From the NCBI GenBank assembly GCA_035610365.1, contig CM069433.1, positions 167,106,882 to 167,170,881 on the forward strand: 64,000 nt of DNA, read 5' to 3'. This document shows, in pieces, positions 50,201-60,500 of the stretch. Below the pieces are notes generated by a model. That model saw nothing but the letters and a program-made list of their open reading frames with translations, was not told where the DNA came from and searched no databases. Numbering within the stretch: position 1 is the first letter of the stretch; every line of letters begins with the position of its first letter. Origin of the DNA: Aquatica leii. Its lineage: Eukaryota; Arthropoda; Insecta; Coleoptera; Lampyridae. The position numbers and the translations under genes are program-made.

Positions 50201-51377
50201 AATTAATTTGTTAAAAATATTAAATAGAAAAAACTTAATAGATCAAGAAATTTAAAATCATCTTGTAGTTTTCAGTACTTTGTACTTTGATATTTCAATA
50301 TTTTAGTTTAGTCACATTAATTTATTTATAGCAATACAATAAAATAAAATTGCATCTGTTTAGATATAAACTTAAAATACATATCAAAATTAACAAATTT
50401 TATTAATTAAATGTAATTACGTACAAATATTTGTTTTGTTTATTACACTAGATAAATATAGATTAAATGTCTATTTACGTAAAGTAATCAAAACTTCATT
50501 GTTAGTGTAGTTTATGCATACTAACAGAAGCACAATAAATGTGTTATTAAGTTTAAAGTTAATTTAGAACTTTTAAATCAAGTCGCTTATTTAATTCAGT
50601 CCAACGTTACATTGTTGATAAATCTTTTTTAAGAAACTAAACATGAAACTCTGATTAATCGTGTTAAGGATTTTTAAGGATTAATGCCAGAGATAAATTT
50701 AATTATGTAAAACTTTTACCTGCAATTTATTATTTAATATTTTATTATGCTTAATAAATTGAGTTATGATCAAACCATATTAATTTAATATTTTTAGCTA
50801 ATCTACAAATGTTTTGTAGTGTCTTATTTGTACACCTTTACGAGTGTTTTATCGTTACTATAAGAGATAAATTTTGTAGAATGTCACATAACGTCATTCA
50901 TTAATGTTTTTAAATAATTTAGAAAAAATGATTTTTCGAAACGTGTTTAAAACCCATAGTACTAACCTGTCATAAATGTGCTCGGAGCAATTTTTTGAAC
51001 ACTTATCAGTGTCATTATCGAAACAAGAGAAATTTGCAAGAGGAGCTACAAAAACAATGTTTAGCTGTACCCATGCAGACGGCAGTTTTGCTAAAGAAAT
51101 TAAGAAACATATGTACAAATGCCATCGACCAAAAACTCCAATCGATTTTTCTACAATGTCCACTTTTTTTACATCTTGGTCAACTTGCACTGAAACGAAA
51201 AAAAATATTTTCATTTATATAGTTCTAATATCATATTAAGAACTGTAGTAAAAATGACTACTTAAGCTTAGAAATTAAAATAGCCACCACTTAATTTATA
51301 ATTTTTTACTCAAATTAATTAATTAATGACTCACTAAGCTGTTGAAATTCAGCATCAATCTTTTCTTTATCTTCCAT
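35220..51377 (-). CDS. organic cation transporter-like protein (SLC22, major facilitator superfamily)
   Basis: Five coding exons on the minus strand: 51377-51335, 51189-50967, 42463-42329, 40369-40200, 36160-35220. Splice phases agree at every junction and give 503 residues with no internal stop. The start MEDKEKIDAEFQQL is followed by a first helix. An extracellular loop with three N-glycosylation sequons (NFS, NDT, NCS) and several cysteines ends TTQWDLVCE. FGILADKFGRRNS is the loop 2-3 motif, LVMELVGSKWRTE opens the fifth exon, IPESPRWLLAVG is the SLC22 signature, YSGELYPTVIRNIGVG lies in the second half, and LPETLNCKLPETLEDAE closes the C-terminal tail. Twelve membrane helices are expected. 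Insect members move organic cations or zwitterions such as carnitine or carcinine; the substrate here cannot be inferred. Introns are 145, 8503, 1959 and 4039 bp and carry the repeats listed separately. Confidence 0.9.
36240..36392. repeat. 150-bp foldback centred on GCTGCGCAGC
   Basis: A perfect 10-bp palindrome at 36307-36316 sits in the middle of an imperfect inverted repeat of about 70 bp per arm: GGTATATTAAAACACA...GTTTCAATCAC...GTTTCATACACGAG on the left is mirrored by TTTATGAAAC...GTGTTTGAAAC...GTGTTTTATACTA on the right. It lies in the last transporter intron, about 80 bp upstream (in gene sense) of the exon-5 acceptor. Its centre is far more G+C-rich than the surroundings. Likely a small foldback MITE. 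Confidence 0.55.
36450..38115 (+). mobile_element. possible solo/truncated LTR with tRNA-Lys-type primer site
   Basis: A G+C-richer block in transporter intron 4. TGTTGTAACC at 36452 and GTTACAAC at about 38013 are complementary and could bound an LTR. AATAAA occurs at 37932. At 38108-38115 TGGCGCCC resembles the primer-binding site used by many insect Gypsy elements (complement of tRNA-Lys 3' end). The primer site is about 90 bp from the proposed LTR end, which is odd, and no gag or pol follows. Alternative: an unrelated repeat. Confidence 0.3.
38533..38576. repeat. 20-bp hairpin in transporter intron
   Basis: CTAAAATTTGTGTAAGAATT, a TGCT loop, then AATTCTTACACAGATTTTAG: 20-bp arms with a single mismatch. 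Further partial repeats of the arm (TGTGAGAGTTGTTAATTCTTA) follow. Surrounding 38120-40199 otherwise shows no gene; a scrap near 38860-38935 resembles a Tc1-type linker (HRPRTGKSP) but is too short to call. Confidence 0.6.
40640..40925 (-). pseudogene. possible Tc1/mariner transposase scrap
   Basis: A minus-strand open stretch with QFCINRFSSTRSIADQWFTIE, which loosely fits the second helix-turn-helix of Tc1-type transposases ('R..S.R.IA.Q......V'). A few residues downstream (HLVRILA) fit poorly. Located in transporter intron 3. No catalytic motif. Confidence 0.28.
42148..42275. repeat. palindromic MITE-like dispersed repeat, copy 2
   Basis: Matches 34752-34905 in the same orientation over about 130 bp (AAAAAGCAACAC, ATAACGTACGCTACTATCGTC, GTTCTGCTATGCTGTACTCT, TACGCTTGTTA), with a short internal deletion. 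It lies about 55 bp from the donor side of transporter exon 3. Confidence 0.6.
43680..44080 (+). pseudogene. Gypsy-type integrase scrap
   Basis: The plus strand across frame breaks shows ELKILNKLKNDITVQDGVLYLGEKALI, GHLGINKCKVRQ (His of the H2C2 zinc module), GMSTEIKSLV, CKVCKRFNLLNAK (Cys pair) and GHEIDF, the N-terminal part of a Ty3/Gypsy integrase. Located in transporter intron 2. Upstream 42470-43680 shows nothing except TGACGTCA at 43567. Confidence 0.6.
44187..44735 (-). pseudogene. mariner-like (IS630/DUF4817-type) transposase, N-terminal scrap
   Basis: The minus strand encodes RRLSERKRIEVLMMIGNAL (44720-44660), a damaged stretch, then QSSILKYLKLEKWHPYKAILVQELNEDD (44420-44335). It is the same paired helix-turn-helix half as the copies at 10339 and 28020. 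A short AAG/CTT microsatellite adjoins at 44236-44262. In transporter intron 2. Confidence 0.58.
45160..45630 (+). repeat. tandem 5' repeats before a LINE copy
   Basis: Two copies, 45164-45315 and 45478-45625, of a unit containing CCAGTGGTTCACT(C/T)TGGTGGC, TTTTCACATTTGCATTGACAT, TAGCCCGCG and TTATTTAA. Spacing is about 315 bp. They lie just upstream of a plus-strand LINE, so they could be promoter-bearing 5' monomers, or two nested insertions. Confidence 0.5.
45650..46800 (+). mobile_element. LINE remnant, copy 1
   Basis: The plus strand encodes parts of a LINE polymerase: an AYDTV-like segment (46325-46345) and NGLPQGGVLTPLIFNIYTND (46470-46530), the 'GLPQGS.LAP.LFNIYTND' box. The YADD box is altered (FIYDF), then come pieces of YLGV and IITG-type C-terminal blocks. 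Non-coding sequence at 45676-45760 is repeated at 47568-47650, where a second copy begins. In transporter intron 2. Confidence 0.62.
47560..49600 (+). mobile_element. LINE remnant, copy 2
   Basis: Direct-oriented relative of copy 1. It contains FAVYDTV (48600), a degraded NIYTND box (48800-48830), then LTVKWKGENFEHCVTLKYLGVILD (48962-49035), YKEHC, RIISKCLKPTSVGNLYPL (49145-49200), and RVGVTRCRAYLVR (49436-49475), the ordered C-terminal landmarks of this insect LINE group. Frames are broken. About 1.9 kb separates matching points of the two copies. Confidence 0.65.
49610..50960. other. A+T-rich part of transporter intron 2
   Basis: No repeat or gene recognised. Upstream of the transporter start, 51378-51900 is also A+T-rich, would hold the promoter, and shows no clear element. 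Confidence 0.35.
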
Positions 51378-51899
51378 TTTGTACTTAAGTAATTGTTGCA
51401 GTGGAAAGGCTTGGACGAAACTAACGCTAAGAAAACTTAAGGTTTTACGATTCGTAGTAAGATAAGATTGTGTTTTTAAATATAATTTATTAAATTTTTC
51501 TTTCTATTTATATTTAAAACTCAGATTTTCTTGCCTGTGATTTTATGTTATAGTTTTTTTTTATATTTCCATATTAATGTATAAAGTGGCGTTTAAAGTA
51601 CTTTTAAAATGTAATTAAAAAATTGTAGTTACATAATATTTTATTATACAAAATAATTTTACGTGTGAAAAAAAGTTTAAAAATATATTGTGAAAGAGCA
51701 AAATAGTTTTAGAATGTCTGGTTAAGATAAATACTTTTAGGAAATATTAAAAATAATAATAAAAAATTTATTGTGCAAGTGGTAAGGCAGATAAAAAGTC
51801 GATGACTTTTATCAGCAATCAAATAAAATTGAAATTTAATTAAAGAACAAAATATTAATTATAGAAACAAAAAGTTTTGCAACAAAAAACTAACATTAA

Positions 51900-53225
51900 A
51901 ATTAGAACGTTTTCCGGGATTGGGCCGTATGGATGTGGTAAACGAAATTGCCATCGTTTCGCCAACTTTCGTAAGGGGTTTCATCAGGGCGCGAAAGAAA
52001 CTGAAAACTTACAGAAGTAAACAATAATCTAACAAAGAATCACTACAGAATTAGGTATTCCATTTGTGAACAAAGACAAGTTTAAAACTCTATAGAAGTG
52101 ACTTACAAATAAGTTATCTTTGTATTTATAGAAGAATTATCGTTCTGTTGGGATGAGCTCAATTCTTATTGGGTTATGTTCTAAAAGAGGCGTAAAAACC
52201 AATAACCAAAGAGGGGATAGTTCAAAACTGTTGTCACGATTAAAGTTATTGGGGTATTTAATGATTTCTATGCTTTCTCGGACTTTCCTAATAAAGAAGA
52301 ATGGAGATTTTGTAATAACCTAGGCGTTATCAAAATCTATATTGTAGGCTGTAGTAAAATAATGTTCAGCTACAGTAAACTTTTCTTTATACAAAAATTG
52401 TGCTCTGAAATACGTTTGTTTACGGAACGACCAGTTTCACATTACTGATATAAACTAAACCACACGAAGAAAGAATTTGGTATACACTTTGAGATGAAAA
52501 TGTAAGAAATTTGTCCTTGGCAGAAAGAAGATTTTGAGAGATTTTACCTTTCGAGTTGAATATGAGTTTAATAACATTCTTACAAAGTAGTTTGCCTATT
52601 TAATCTGTGAACTTATAAATGTAAGGTAAAAATGCCAATTTTGGATTGAAATTTTTAGAAATAGAGGTGTTTTTAGGTACTGCAGTACGGAGATGTAAAC
52701 AACAATTTATATCTGTCTAAAATTCCGCTTCATATAAACATTGTTTGCTAAGGTTCTAAGATAATAAAGTTTCGAGTCTAAATTTTTAGGTTTCCAAATA
52801 GAAAAAGAGATGAACCAACGATTGAATAACAGAAGGTTTCTGTCCCAGATTATGGAGTAACCTAAAAGTCCGTCGGGTTTACGTGTTACAAGAATGTCGT
52901 GAAATGAGATAAAACCATTCTTTTCAATTTTTTGTGTTGTTTACATGATCAAGAAACCTAGACAATTCGAGACAACTATGAGACCAAACAATAAAGATAT
53001 CATCAACATACCTAAACCAGACTTTAGATTTTAATATCAATGATTTCAAAGCAACCGTTTTAAAAGATTCATAAAAATGTTAGTTACTACAGAAAATAAT
53101 AGAGAAGCCATAGCGGCACCCGTAACTTGTTCGTAAAACTTGTTATTAAATGGAAAATAAGTGGTTGATAAACACTTATCAATAAGAGGAACCAAACTCA
53201 AATCTTTGTCATAGTGAGACTAAAT
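51900..53225 (-). mobile_element. Penelope-like element, 5'-truncated copy with GIY-YIG domain
   Basis: The minus strand from 53220: TTYFPFNNKFYEQVTGAAM (53165-53110), SVVTNIFM, KVWFRYVDDIFIVWSH (catalytic VDD, about 53020-52975), and the GIY-YIG endonuclease core CETGRSVNKRISEHNF (about 52440-52395). The C-terminal block FFIRKVRESIEIIKYPNNFNRDNSFELSPLW lies at 52310-52210. The non-coding tail ends in CTGATGA...GCGAAAC at 51990-51940, hammerhead boxes with a poor stem II. Endonuclease-bearing PLE; broken by several stops. Confidence 0.75.
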
Positions 53226-53229
53226 TTGC

Positions 53230-56200
53230 TCGATGATAATAATACTCCGTCACAAACTCGTCAAACTTTTGTGCACTTTAACTTTTCTCTGTCGTTGTCA
53301 TGACCACAACATCATTCCCGGATTTCTCAAAATTAAATTACACATTCAGACACGTGCTTCTAAAAACATTCTTCACTGTGCTAGTCTAGCGTTGATACGC
53401 GAACGGATTAAAGAAACCAAACGACAGTTTGACACGATTTTTACAAAAACTGTTTTATTTTTATCTTGAGTTGGTCAACATTATCCGGACGATTCGAATT
53501 TCTTTGACTGAAGTTCATCTCAAAAAGTGTCAATTGTTGGAATCAAAAATTCATAAAGTTTCTTCAACTACTGGGCTTGTAAAACGGCAATCAATCTGTC
53601 TAGTTTCATTTTGACTTCAGAACAAAAATTAGTGATATCCAAGTGTTTGAATTTTAACGTTGTTTTCAAACGCATTCCTAAAGAAGACATTTTATGTGAG
53701 CATTCTACAAAACATTTTCTCTGTCACATCTTAGATCCCATTCGTATTCCAACTTGCAAAAACCTTAACCCTAGATCACTAAAAAGTCGTAAATTACCTA
53801 TGCTTGCCCAAACCGTGTGTTACTTTTAGTAGCTGCTAATTTTGTTGCAGACGTATATAGGAAGAATTTGGCGTAAATTCATTTTTCGTAGAGAGAACAT
53901 TGAATGTTCGTCGTCAATTTTACAAGTGTTTACTATTTGTGTAACTTTGAAGTCGTTTCTTTTACAGGTTTACTATTTGAATCCGTAAAGTAAAATCTAA
54001 ATTATCAATTAAACTTTGTAGCTTATTTTGTAGCAGAAATATTTAACGCAATCTGAATTAGAAGCCAAAGTAAACACAGTGATGAATAAAGAAGATATGG
54101 GCGACGCAGAAACCCAAACATCTGAAAGCGAAGGTTAAGATTTAGTAGAATTGGAAAAGGCAGTTCTAAGCGTTAATAAAAATTTTGAAAATGACCCAAG
54201 ACCAATTCAAACATTTGCTCCAATGCAAGACATCTGGGAGAAATTTATCGCCATTTGTAGATCCTTATATATTCATCCAGCTACACGACTTTGGATGAAC
54301 AACTTTTATCATTCAGAGGAAGATGTGGATTTTGCATGTTTATTCCAAATAAACCAAACCAGTACGGCATCAAGTTAGTTATGTTATGTGTGTTATGTAA
54401 CCTCAAAATACATGATTGCTGATGAGCCATATCGAGGAAAAGGCACTGAAACAAATTGATTTCTCTTAATGACTTATTACATCAAGAATCTGACAAAAAG
54501 CATCCATGCTAGCAACAGATGTGTTACCATGGATAATTTATTTAATTTAGTAGCTGTGACTGATAAATTCCTACAAGCTCCTTACAAGTTGATTCTTGTT
54601 GGAACTATTGGAAAATAAAGCTGAAATTTCACCGGATATGTTGGAAACTCGACAAAAAAAATCAAAAACACCGATTTTTTGTTTTGACAAGCCAAAAGCT
54701 TTGGTATCATCTTTACTAAGACAAAAAACGAAGCCAGTTGCTTTATTATCAACCATACATACCGATAGAAGTTTAAACACAATAACAAAGAAACCAGAAA
54801 TGATACACTTTTATAATGTAATCAAATTTGGGGTAGATACATTTGACCAAATGTGCTCCAATATGAAATATGGTCATGAAGAAACAACTAGAATAACCTT
54901 CATGCTTGATTTGAAGAACGAGTTAGTGAAACCTTAGCTGCAGCTACGCATTAATACGCTTACTTTGCATTGCACAATCTGGCAAGATATATTCAATACC
55001 TTTAATAATAATATGGTACCTGAAAAGCCCGTCGAAGTTGAAAAAAACGCACCAGTTGAGTTTTGTGTCCGTCACGTCTTCGTCGAATAACTTCCAACTA
55101 ATGCAGTCGCTGCAATTCAGCTACCTACAGAGCGCATCAGACTTTTTGTAGTCTGGATTGTGCAATTTAAATTTGTTTTTTAAATTTTTTTTACTACATA
55201 TGTGTCACAACGCGTCTTTTTGAATTTTTAGTTTGTTGTGTATGAGAACTATATATAATATTTAAGCTTTTTGTAACAATAAACAGAAACTTCATAAATT
55301 TTATAAGTGTTTAACATTTGTGTAACTCCTACCTTTAAAAAATCTTCGTAGGAACCGCGATATCATTGTTTGTCCGGCCAACAAAAACAACGCTGCTGCT
55401 ATTTTAAACCAAATTAATTGCGTTGAAATAATACAATTTATTCTATCAGAGGATAGGTACGCTTTTTTAACTCAAGATCTCATTTCGAAGATTAAACTTG
55501 AAGTTAGCAAAATCACCAGATCTTCGAATCAACTTCCTAAAACCAAACGTCGACTTAACCATTTAACTTCTAAACCATCTCGCCTATACGGATGAAATCT
55601 ACAAGCAAGATATAGATATTAAACTTATCGTCAGTACTATCCAATCTTCTACTTACAAGCTAGACAAGTTTTTGTCCAATATTTTTTCTAAATTTATAGG
55701 TGAGATCTCTCCTCATATCCTCAACTCTCATCATTTAATTGAATGTTTGAAACGTATAAAGCTTGAACCACAGGATTTTCTTGTAACTTTTCACTTCACT
55801 TCACTTTTTACCAAAGTTCCTATTAAAGATTCGCTTGTCATCATTGAGCAAATTCTGTCTAACAATGATAAAAAAGTTTTGTTCATCTTATTTAGTTTCA
55901 GGAGCCGCTCTAGATTTTGCTTATCTCCTGTTATAGCTAACATTTTCATGGAACCCTTTGAAACGGTTGCTTTGGAATAATCGACATTAAAATCTAAAAT
56001 CTTAAGTATGTTGATAACACTTTTATTGTTTATTCTTGACGTTGTTGTGACACGTAAAACCGACGGACTTTTAAACCATTTTGTTTATCACAAACAGATT
56101 TTTATGCTATGTTTCATCATTAACCGGCACAGAAAAGTTTAATCTTTGGTTCAGTGCGCTGATAGAAAATATTTGCCAACTCAAAAATCTAGACTCGGAA

Positions 56201-56800
56201 CTCAGTCATCTTACTGAAACATTAAACATTTCTACTTTTGATTCCAATCCAAAATTGATATTTTTACCCTAAATTTATAAGTTCACAGATCAAATAGGGA
56301 AACTATTTTGTAATAATGTTATTAAACCCGTATTCAACTCGACAGGTAAACTTTCTCAAATTTTTTCTTCTCCCAAGAACAAATTTCCTACATTCTCATC
56401 TGAAGGTGTATAACAAATTCCTCGTTCATGTCATTACACCATCACGTGTATTTCAGAACACAATCGTTGTATAAAGAAAAGACATATTTTCAGGTCTGCT
56501 GTTACTAATCATTATTTTACTGCAGGCCACGGTATAGATTTTCATAACGTCTTGGTTATTGCAAAGTCTCTATTCGTCTTTAATAAACATTCCAATAATT
56601 TCAAACGTAATAACGGTTTTAAACTATCCCCTCTTTAGTTTCCAGTTGTTACTGGTTTATTGAAAACACGTCTCTTTTCAAACGTAACCCAATCAGACTT
56701 GATTTCATCCTACTGTGATGATAATTCTTCTATAAATACCTTTAGCAAAAAGTTGGCAACTTGGGTTACAACATCGACACGGTCCAAACTCGGAACATAA
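53230..56800 (+). mobile_element. Penelope-like element, interrupted by piggyBac
   Basis: Plus strand: N-terminal LLCTLTFLCRCHDHNIIPGFLKIKLH and RERIKETKRQFD (53265-53440), KLVISKCLNFNVVFKRIPKEDI (53625-53690), an interruption, RNRDIIVCPANKNNAAA (55350-55400). Then polymerase blocks FLVTFHFTSLFTKVPIKDSL (55778-55840), LSPVIANIFMEPFETVALE (55920-55977), a broken YVDD area, and the GIY-YIG region (56420-56660). It starts back to back with the minus-strand copy at 53220, and the tail (AGTTGGC...CGGTCCAAACTCGGAAC) matches the other copy's tail with a deletion. Confidence 0.75.
53838..55335 (+). mobile_element. piggyBac-like element nested in PLE, broken
   Basis: Plus strand 54080-55150: acidic start (DMGDAETQTSESEG), NDPRPIQTFAPMQDIWEKF, a damaged middle, IHASNRCVTMDNLF (54500-54545), ELLENKAEISPDMLETRQKK, IFCFDKPKALVS, LLSTIHTDRSLNTITKKPEM and KFGVDTFDQMCSNM (54820-54870), the ordered C-terminal half of a piggyBac transposase. 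The flanking PLE frame stops before and restarts after it. A 22-bp imperfect direct repeat (AAGTGTTTA..ATTTGTGTAACT) occurs near both ends. Exact ends were not resolved. Confidence 0.72.
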
Positions 56801-57536
56801 AAGAAGTAATCTGGTTTTTGCTTATACAGAACTATCTATAAGACTATGACTACCTGTGATGCGTTATTTACAGCGAGTGCACTTAGAGTTCTGATATAAA
56901 CAGGCAACGACATGACCTCTTAGTTGTCACCAGTCAACTGTGATAATTTTTTTGTACGAACGAATTTAAGATTTATTTCAAGAGTTATCCAAGGAAATGC
57001 AGGGTTATTGTTTTCCCAAATGTAAGAATTGTAGCAAAGGTGGCTATCGATTATTTAGTGTGCCCACAGCCAAAAATGATGACTAGAGAAGAAAAGTGTA
57101 GTTAGATTTTATTAACAGAAGAGAATTACCAACAAGAGCTTCAGTTTCTGAGGTAGGTAATATTGTTTTGGTATTAAAAATCGTAATATGAATACGATTT
57201 TGTTACAATTCCTATTTTTTATTCGCACTGTCTTTTCAAGTACATTTTATTGACGATCAGTTTGAAATGAACCGAAAAAATAATCAAAAACTTATAAAAA
57301 AAGTGCTGTCCCAACAAGGTCTTTACAGAGAAAACTCATCAGTGAGTATAGTTTTGCAGAGTCATCCAGATGTATTGTAAAATTGTATAAAATTGTAGAT
57401 GACGAGTTAAAGAATTTTGAAGCTGAAAGATCTCGGAATGCTGAAATAATCATTAACCAGCAAGGAAATATGCCAGGGGTCCTATTTTTGACATTGTATT
57501 TAATAGTTTATTTTTTCTCTTGTGTTTTTGTTAATG

Positions 57537-59783
57537 TGTTACAAGCTATAGATCTTAAGAACCTTGCACGGCTAACTCAGACTACTCGGAGATGGGGGTG
57601 GTTTAAATAAATAGGATTTAAAGGGCGCCAGATCTTTCTAAGTTAGACTTCTGTGTCGATCAAGACAGAAGGTGTAAGTTTGTAACGAAATCAGGTTCGT
57701 AATCTTTGTTCCACTGGTTTTCATGTAACCAAAAAAAAAGAAAAAGATAACTATGTATAATAACTTTAATTTATTAACGTAGATTATTAACAACGAACAC
57801 CAGAAATTTTGTAGTACATTATTCTATTCATAAATGTCGGTAACGCACAATACATAGGTTTACACATAGGGCGTCGATAGCGAAGAAAATTACATGACAG
57901 ATATTTATGGTTCACAGCATGCGATACACAAAATAATTAATGAAAATACCAAAATAGTATTGAAACAATTATTGTAATTGCGTAAGTTAAAACAAGCAAA
58001 ATTTCGCGGGAGACTTTTTTGACAGCGACAAAGTAATTAAATAAAACTTACTCACAATCCAGTACTTGCCCGAAGAAAACGTTTTTCTCGTTGAGTCGGT
58101 CAGGAATATTTATGAATATCAAATCGTGTCAACACAATGACTCACGAAAGTAAAAATTTATAAAATTGTTAATTACTGCTAAAAGAAATTAGACATAAAA
58201 ACCCGATTATCGAATGCTGTTGCACACATTAAGTAAAAGTTATCGCAATCGACTGACGCATAAAAATTAGTATCTCGGATAAAAAAAAGATTGATGCTAA
58301 TTATAATAATATAAGCTTTGTGCTTTCTCAAAATTGCGCGTTCACATTTAAAATCTTCAGAGTTGCGTTACAAATCTAAAATTTGTAAATTAAAAGAAAA
58401 GCTGCATACAAATTTTATTTACGTATTGAACATTGAAGAATGGTGCGATTTTCTGTTGATGTACAAATGTTTTGAATGTTCCTCATCGTCTTTTTGAGGA
58501 CGCATAATTGCTGCATGAGCGCAATTGATGCAGTCAATTACGCCGGGAAACATTAGTTACCAAAAGAAATTGTTATCTTTTATCTCATTACATTTGTTAT
58601 TGTCAAAATTTTTTGAAAAACGTACCAATTTGTTAAAAAAATAAATAACTTAAAAATACCAGGTTCTATAAGGGAATTCATTTTGAAGCTGTCAACTACT
58701 TAAGACGGTCTGTGTCGTGAATTGACCTAATCCAAAAATTTTAAGTACATCCACTGTAATGAACAGGAAATTATAAGTTAATTACGAATTTATCGTAATT
58801 TATTCGGCACAGGGTAAGATATTTGCATCCGGTTTGTTAGGATTCTTTTGTAATTTCTTTATTAATTTGATAGCCGTTTCGTCACGCTTCGGCCACATGT
58901 TCGATTTAATAAAAGAACAATGAAGAATCAATACTAATGATAAATACCGTCACCGAACGCTTAAGATTCTGGAAGGCATATTATCCACAACAAAAACGAA
59001 GTCTCGACCAGCGTTTGCCTTTGAGATGTTATTTCTTATACGCCAGTCGATTGCGGTACCCACCTTTTCGTAATCGCAAATAACAGAATTTGATACAACG
59101 GGTTTTTATATCTTATTTCCTTTATTATTATTAACGACTTTGTAGCTTCCTATCTTCGTGAGTTATTGTGTTGACACGATTTGATATTCAATATCTATTC
59201 CAGACTCACTTACCGGTGAAAACGTTTTCTTCGCTCAAGTATGTGGGTAAGTTTATTTAATTATTTTTTCGCTGTCAGAAAAGCCACTCACGGAACTTTT
59301 GTTTATCTTAATTTCCGTAATTACGATTATTGTTGCAATACCATTAAGGTAATTTCATTAATCATTTTGTGTGTATCGCATGCTGTGTACAAACGATATT
59401 TATTACGAAATTTTCTTCGCTATTCGCTTCGACTTAACCTATGTATTGTGTGTTGCCGGTACTTCTGGCGTTTATAAATTGAGAATTAGATATACTCTTG
59501 TTAATATTCTACGTTACTAAATTAAAGTTTTTATACCTGTTAATCTTGCTTTTATGGTAACATACTTTTCTCTTTTAATTGTGGTTACCCGAACACCAGA
59601 GTAACATGTATTACGAACTTAAAAATTCCTTACAAGTTTGGACCGTCTGTCTTGATCGAGGCAGAAGTGTTAATTATAAATGATCTGGCGCCCTTAATTA
59701 TTATTCACTTGAACCTCTCCTATCTCCGACTGTGTGAGTTGGCGGTGCAAGGTTCGTAAGACCTAAAGCTTGTAACAAGGCAC
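57537..59783. mobile_element. Harbinger-type element with very long inverted repeats
   Basis: The left arm starts TGTTACAAGCT and the right arm ends AGCTTGTAACA. The arms match over roughly 700 bp (57537-58275 and 59035-59783), with shared blocks such as AAGGGCGCCAGATC, AGAACCTTGCAC, CGATACACAAAATAAT and CGTGTCAACACAATGACTCACGAA. The unpaired middle (58290-58990) encodes on the minus strand MFPGVIDCINCAHAAIMRPQ and HLYINRKSHHSSM, the 'FPGVIG.IDGTH..I..P' and 'YINRKG.HSIN' blocks of Harbinger/PIF transposases. The first Gly-Thr of the IDGTH motif is mutated. It lies between the THAP domain and catalytic part of the P-like element. Confidence 0.72.
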
Positions 59784-59789
59784 ACGCTA

Positions 59790-60500
59790 TTTCGTCGTAA
59801 AGAAACGGTTAAATGGTATTGTCTGTATACTAGATTTTCAAACCATTATTGGTCTGAACAGTTGTTGAAATATGGTAATTACAGGAGACACAGTGGTCTG
59901 ATAAAATCTCTTAGGCTGTATATGGCATGCAGAATCAAGGGTCATAGAAGAAATACTCAGTCAAAAACTACCATATCCCAGTATACGCGCACTTCAAAAT
60001 TGAATTCAAAATTTTAAATTTTGAGTAAGTTTGTTCGAAGATATATTGCAACTACTCCATCTAAAAGTTACTATGAGCTATTATTTTTTTATATATCTTT
60101 TTATTTTTTTATTCTTCAATTTTTGGTAGAAAATTCATACAGTAAGTAAATGAATAAGGTAAAGTATAATTTAAAGCCAAACCAAAATTAGCTGAGTTTA
60201 TACAGAAAAGGAGAAGTAAAAAGGAGCCAATTAATTCTAAAGAAAGAAATTAAAATAAAAAGATAAATTTTCAACGTTACTTTACTTTTTAGTAGTTACT
60301 TTACTTTCCTGTCAAATAGACAAGTTATTTATCTTTTCTTACTTTACTTTTATATTTTATTAATTTACTTGCTGTGTAAATTTACCATAACAAGTGACGC
60401 TTAAGAAATAAAATTTCTGTCTGAGCAATTTTCATTAATATATTAATATTACTTATTTTTTTTTATTGTCATATTATTCACAGGTGAATAACTTCAACGC
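59790..60500. other. non-coding segment of the P-like element
   Basis: A+T-rich DNA between the Harbinger insertion and the catalytic domain. No motif was recognised; one stretch (59997-60025) is a short palindrome built on CAAAATT/AATTTTG. Confidence 0.3.

Noticed and set aside
51930-51995. Hammerhead ribozyme in the minus-strand PLE tail
   Set aside because: CTGATGA and GCGAAAC boxes are present and a small stem III (ACGA/TCGT) can form, but stem II and stem I do not pair by eye.
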